Below are positions 61,118-64,000 of a stretch of 64,000 bases of DNA, one piece after another. Positions within the stretch are counted from its first letter, which is position 1, and the number at the start of each line of letters is the position of its first letter. The notes under the pieces are model-generated. The model was not told the DNA's origin. It searched no databases and was given only the letters and a program-made list of their open reading frames with translations. This DNA comes from Daphnia carinata (Eukaryota; Arthropoda; Branchiopoda; Diplostraca; Daphniidae). Position numbers and translations under genes: made by a program. The DNA lies in contig NC_081338.1 in NCBI RefSeq assembly GCF_022539665.2, positions 1,984,001 through 2,048,000 of the forward strand. Direction: 5' to 3'.

Positions 61118-62911
61118 ATGGAAGCATTGCGTCGCTTAAAGCAATCTTGCGGTCGTCGAGATGTGATGAGAGCCGCGCACCTCCAGGCGATTGACCGGTT
61201 GGAATTGAAGAACGACCCAATCGGATTCAAACGTTTCGCTGAGAAGATGAGGTCGCATTTGTTCGAGCTCAGCAGGATTGGAGAGACCTATGCACCCGAC
61301 CTGATCGAAAGGGTTTGTCTGCGCCTCCAACTTTCAGATAGACTAGCCTGGAACGATGGACGGCTGGGAGGATTGGAAACAAGAAGTTTGGACATCTTCG
61401 GGACCTGGTTGAGTCATAGAGCAGCGGCTTATCAGAACGCCTACAGCATCGCAGCAGAGCAGCTTCATAGCTCTGTACCCAAGTTCGGTAGTCGTCAGGC
61501 CAGCAGTCATCAAACCTCCTCCAATCGAAAAACGGATTACCCTTCTTCTCCCTTTAAAGGCGCTTCCAGTCTTTTCTGCTTTAAATGTGAAGGCGACCAC
61601 AAGCTGGAGAACTGCGGAGACTTCAAATCGTTGGCAGTGGGAGAGAGAGTGGCTTTTTGTGCCAAACACCGATTGTGCTTCGGTTGCTTTGGTACCAAGC
61701 ACTCCGCCAGGTTCTGCGCCCAGAAGAGACCCTGCCAGTTTTCAGAATGCCGTCTCTATCACCACGGGCTTCTCCACGACTCCTCCAGAGGATCTAGTAA
61801 CCCGCAAGCAGAGTCATCCAGAACGACCATGGTGCAAACAGGAAGACAAAGGCCTTGCAGAGTGGCCATGGGTATGATGCGGCTTAAGATCCTGGACCGC
61901 GACGGGAACGCAGTGATGGCCAATGTGTTCATCGACGAAGGCAGCGACTCTACCTTGATGCGACAGGGATTCGCGAAGATTCTCAAGGTCGTTGGGGTCC
62001 GTCAAATCCTAACCGTGGACGGCGCCGGGAGTGTAGTGAATCGCTATGCATCTAAACGCTTGAATTTCCAGATCAGCACCGATTCCAGCGAGATATTGAA
62101 TCTCTCTTTCTCCACTTCTCCCACCGTCGCCAGCGCTACCCCTTTGACAGATTGGGCGACTTTTAAGTTGCGCTGGGCGCACCTTGCAGATCTTCCAGTC
62201 ACGAAGTCCGGCGGGAGAGTAGACATTCTAATTGGCACCGATTACTCTCATCTTTTGGTTCCTCTCGAATCTAGGGTCGGCCGAGATTATGAGCCTACCG
62301 CCACCAGGAGTCGTCTGGGTTGGCTTATTCGAGGCGTCGTTCAAAATGACGCCATCATTGCTGCTGTGCGCACGCACAAGATCACTAGCTCTACACACCT
62401 TGAAGAGTTAACAGTGGCATTTCGCCAGTTTTGTGATACCGAAAACTTCGGGACGGAATGCAAATTGGTAGGCATGTCCGCAGACGAACGACAAGCCCTT
62501 GCCATTTTGGAAGCTGGGACCCGAAAATTGGAGTTAGGATATGAGGTTCCTATCACTTGGCGGACAGGTGAACCAAACCTCGTCTGCAATCGTCTGATGG
62601 CCCAACAGCGTCTTCGGGGTCTTCTAAAGCGGTTCGACAGAGATCCGGCATTCGAAACCGACTATCGAGTCGCTATGAAGAAGACGATCGACAAGGGCTA
62701 TGCCTCCATACTTTCCGAAGAGGAAGCAGTTTCAGCAAGATATTTCCTAGCTCACCACGGCGTCTACAAGGGTCCTAAGCTTCGTGTCGTGTTCGATGCA
62801 GCCGCGCCGTTCCATGGGAAGTCTTTGAACGACGCAATTCTCAGCGGTCCAGCTCTTCAGCCTTCTCTTTCAGCCGTCTTAACCCAATTCAGAGAAGGAG
62901 CCGTAGCGTGA
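61118..62911 (+). CDS. BEL/Pao B gag-protease-RT polyprotein segment
   Basis: A 597-residue frame. Residues 1-115 complete DUF1759 (RSHLFELSRIGETYAPDL, WLSHRAAAYQNAYSI). Zinc knuckles: Cys154, Cys157, His161, Cys166 and Cys187, Cys190, His195, Cys200, then a CHH cluster to 220. Protease: FIDEGSDSTLMRQG with Asp273 and LIGTDYSHLL near 375. RT starts around 560 with LRVVFDAAAPFHGKSLND and SGPALQPSLSAVL. The TGA at 62909-62911 replaces the Trp before the ASDVEAMF catalytic motif; the same frame continues at 62912. Confidence 0.9.
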   Translation: MEALRRLKQSCGRRDVMRAAHLQAIDRLELKNDPIGFKRFAEKMRSHLFELSRIGETYAPDLIERVCLRLQLSDRLAWNDGRLGGLETRSLDIFGTWLSHRAAAYQNAYSIAAEQLHSSVPKFGSRQASSHQTSSNRKTDYPSSPFKGASSLFCFKCEGDHKLENCGDFKSLAVGERVAFCAKHRLCFGCFGTKHSARFCAQKRPCQFSECRLYHHGLLHDSSRGSSNPQAESSRTTMVQTGRQRPCRVAMGMMRLKILDRDGNAVMANVFIDEGSDSTLMRQGFAKILKVVGVRQILTVDGAGSVVNRYASKRLNFQISTDSSEILNLSFSTSPTVASATPLTDWATFKLRWAHLADLPVTKSGGRVDILIGTDYSHLLVPLESRVGRDYEPTATRSRLGWLIRGVVQNDAIIAAVRTHKITSSTHLEELTVAFRQFCDTENFGTECKLVGMSADERQALAILEAGTRKLELGYEVPITWRTGEPNLVCNRLMAQQRLRGLLKRFDRDPAFETDYRVAMKKTIDKGYASILSEEEAVSARYFLAHHGVYKGPKLRVVFDAAAPFHGKSLNDAILSGPALQPSLSAVLTQFREGAVA

Positions 62912-64000
62912 GCGTCAGACGTAGAAGCAATGTTTAGTCGTTTCCGACTTAATCCCTCCGATGCTGACTATTTCTGCTTTCTGTGGCAGGATCCTGCGGC
63001 TTCCAAAACTCTAGTGTGCCGGATGAATCGCTTACCCTTCGGTGCTACGTGTTCTCCATTTATCGCCATCCACACCACTCGACGGGCCATTATGGATGCA
63101 GAGGTGGGGGAAGAAGTCGTCAACGATGTCAAGAAGAAGATGTACGTCGACGATTATTTGGGATCAGCCACAACGGTCGAGGAAGCGGTAAAAGAGGCCG
63201 CAACCGTAAGGGAAGCATTGGCTGCGGCTGATCTACATTTTCAAGAATGGATCTCAAACTCCGTCGACTTCGTTCGAGAAATGCACGGAAAGGATGGGCC
63301 ATCAGTAGTGTCGCCGCCTGATTGCCAGTTGACGGATAGTGGGAGTGAGAAAGTGCTCGGAGTGGTTTGGAACTTTCGGGACGATACGCTGGGTTTCCGA
63401 GTCAACTACATGCATGACGAGGAATATACTAGGATCAGTCTCACTGGTAAAGTTGCTTCCGTGTTCGATCCACTAGGGATAGCGGCACCACTTGTCGTAA
63501 AGGCCAAGATTCGGTTGCGAGAACTCGGAACTAAAGGGCTGAATTGGTCCGATCCCGTAGACGAGAATGATCGAGCTTGGTGGGATTCCTGGTTTACTAG
63601 TCTTCGAGAACTCGTTCTGGTCTCTATTCCCCGTTGTTTATTTTCGGAACAATCTGAAATCGAAAATTCCCAGCTGCACGTTTTCGGAGACGCTTCGGAA
63701 GAAGCGTACGCGGCAGTGGTGTATCTCCGCAACGCTTATCGTTCTGGAAGAGTCCAAGTGCGGATGGTGAAGGCCAGCAATAAACTCGCGCCTAAAAAGA
63801 CGCTGTCGGTACCAAAGCTGGAATTGAACGCTGCCCTGCTTAGCTCCCGGATCGCCGCAGCCATTCAGAGCTCCCTAACACATCCGATCCAGCGACGATT
63901 CTTCTGGACAGACAGCAGCACCGTGCGTAACAGGATTAGAGCCACTGCCTCCTTTTACCAGGTTTTCGTTTCTAACCGGATCGGCGAAATTCAAACTCTA
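62912..64000 (+). CDS. BEL/Pao B reverse transcriptase and RNase H, open to window end
   Basis: The frame directly after the TGA is open for 363 codons to the window end; a Met at 62930 could begin it. RT: ASDVEAMFSRFRLNPSDADY (Asp), MNRLPFGATCSPFIAIHTTR, KKMYVDDYLGSATT (Asp pair), ADLHFQEWISNS, VLGVVWNFRDDTLGFRV. RNase H: LHVFGDASEEAYAAVVYLRN (Asp), KKTLSVPKLELNAALLSSR and RFFWTDSSTVRNRI (Asp). All catalytic residues are intact, and apart from the single TGA the RT would be complete. Confidence 0.9.

Larger units (their letters stand above)
59485..64000 (+). mobile_element. BEL/Pao element B, continues past window
   Basis: LTR (59485-59999), tRNA-Tyr primer site, gag, protease, RT and RNase H follow on the plus strand and are still open at the window end. 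It is related to A in every domain. It begins inside A's integrase end (preceding bases ACCTC), which suggests insertion into A. Three lesions are visible: a frameshift near 60310, one near 61095, and a TGA at 62909. Confidence 0.85.

Overview
The window reads as a transposon-dense stretch of an arthropod nuclear genome. A Daphnia-like crustacean is my best guess. It is inferred from the mix of BEL/Pao, Ty3/Gypsy, Ty1/Copia and I-clade elements and from an invertebrate PDGFR/VEGFR-type kinase gene with short introns, not from any search. I see no bacterial operons, rRNA, tRNA or CRISPR. No gene in the window is complete and undamaged. Almost all coding signal is retroelement debris, often nested.

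Layout. 1-881 holds the start of a minus-strand BEL/Pao element (LTR, tRNA-Phe primer site, gag start). 1.1-4.4 kb holds plus-strand BEL/Pao pieces in a scrambled pol-then-gag order, closed by a shortened LTR of the same family in the opposite orientation. 5.2-9.1 kb is a decayed minus-strand Gypsy element. 9.1-21.66 kb is a plus-strand Gypsy element with a ruined envelope-like third gene; its reverse transcriptase is split by a younger Copia element (11537-16187) with matching LTRs, a 5-bp target duplication and a half-tRNA-iMet primer site. 21.7-22.4 kb has an unassigned two-helix membrane ORF. 22.4-25.8 kb is a minus-strand BEL/Pao element lacking its reverse transcriptase. 25.8-31.6 kb is AT-rich and nearly empty.

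31.67-40.10 kb is the only host-type gene: a minus-strand receptor tyrosine kinase domain in seven recognisable exons, disabled by nonsense codons, frameshifts and active-site changes, and ending in a tail of 34-residue tandem repeats. One of its introns carries a decayed I-clade retrotransposon (about 32.56-38.80 kb), which itself carries a 951-bp TA-flanked inverted-repeat element. 40.1-45.07 kb is a third Gypsy element with a coiled-coil-rich gag. 45.07-49.63 kb is a foldback-like element whose long inverted ends are built of short tandem modules. A solo LTR lies at 50342-50606. From 53.66 kb to the window end there are two related BEL/Pao elements using tRNA-Tyr as primer; the second begins exactly where the first loses its integrase end.

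Together the features record successive insertions rather than a working gene system: Copia into Gypsy, inverted-repeat element into I element into kinase intron, and BEL into BEL. The features most worth testing are the kinase pseudogene with its repeat tail, the foldback-like element, and the membrane ORF at 21694-22164.
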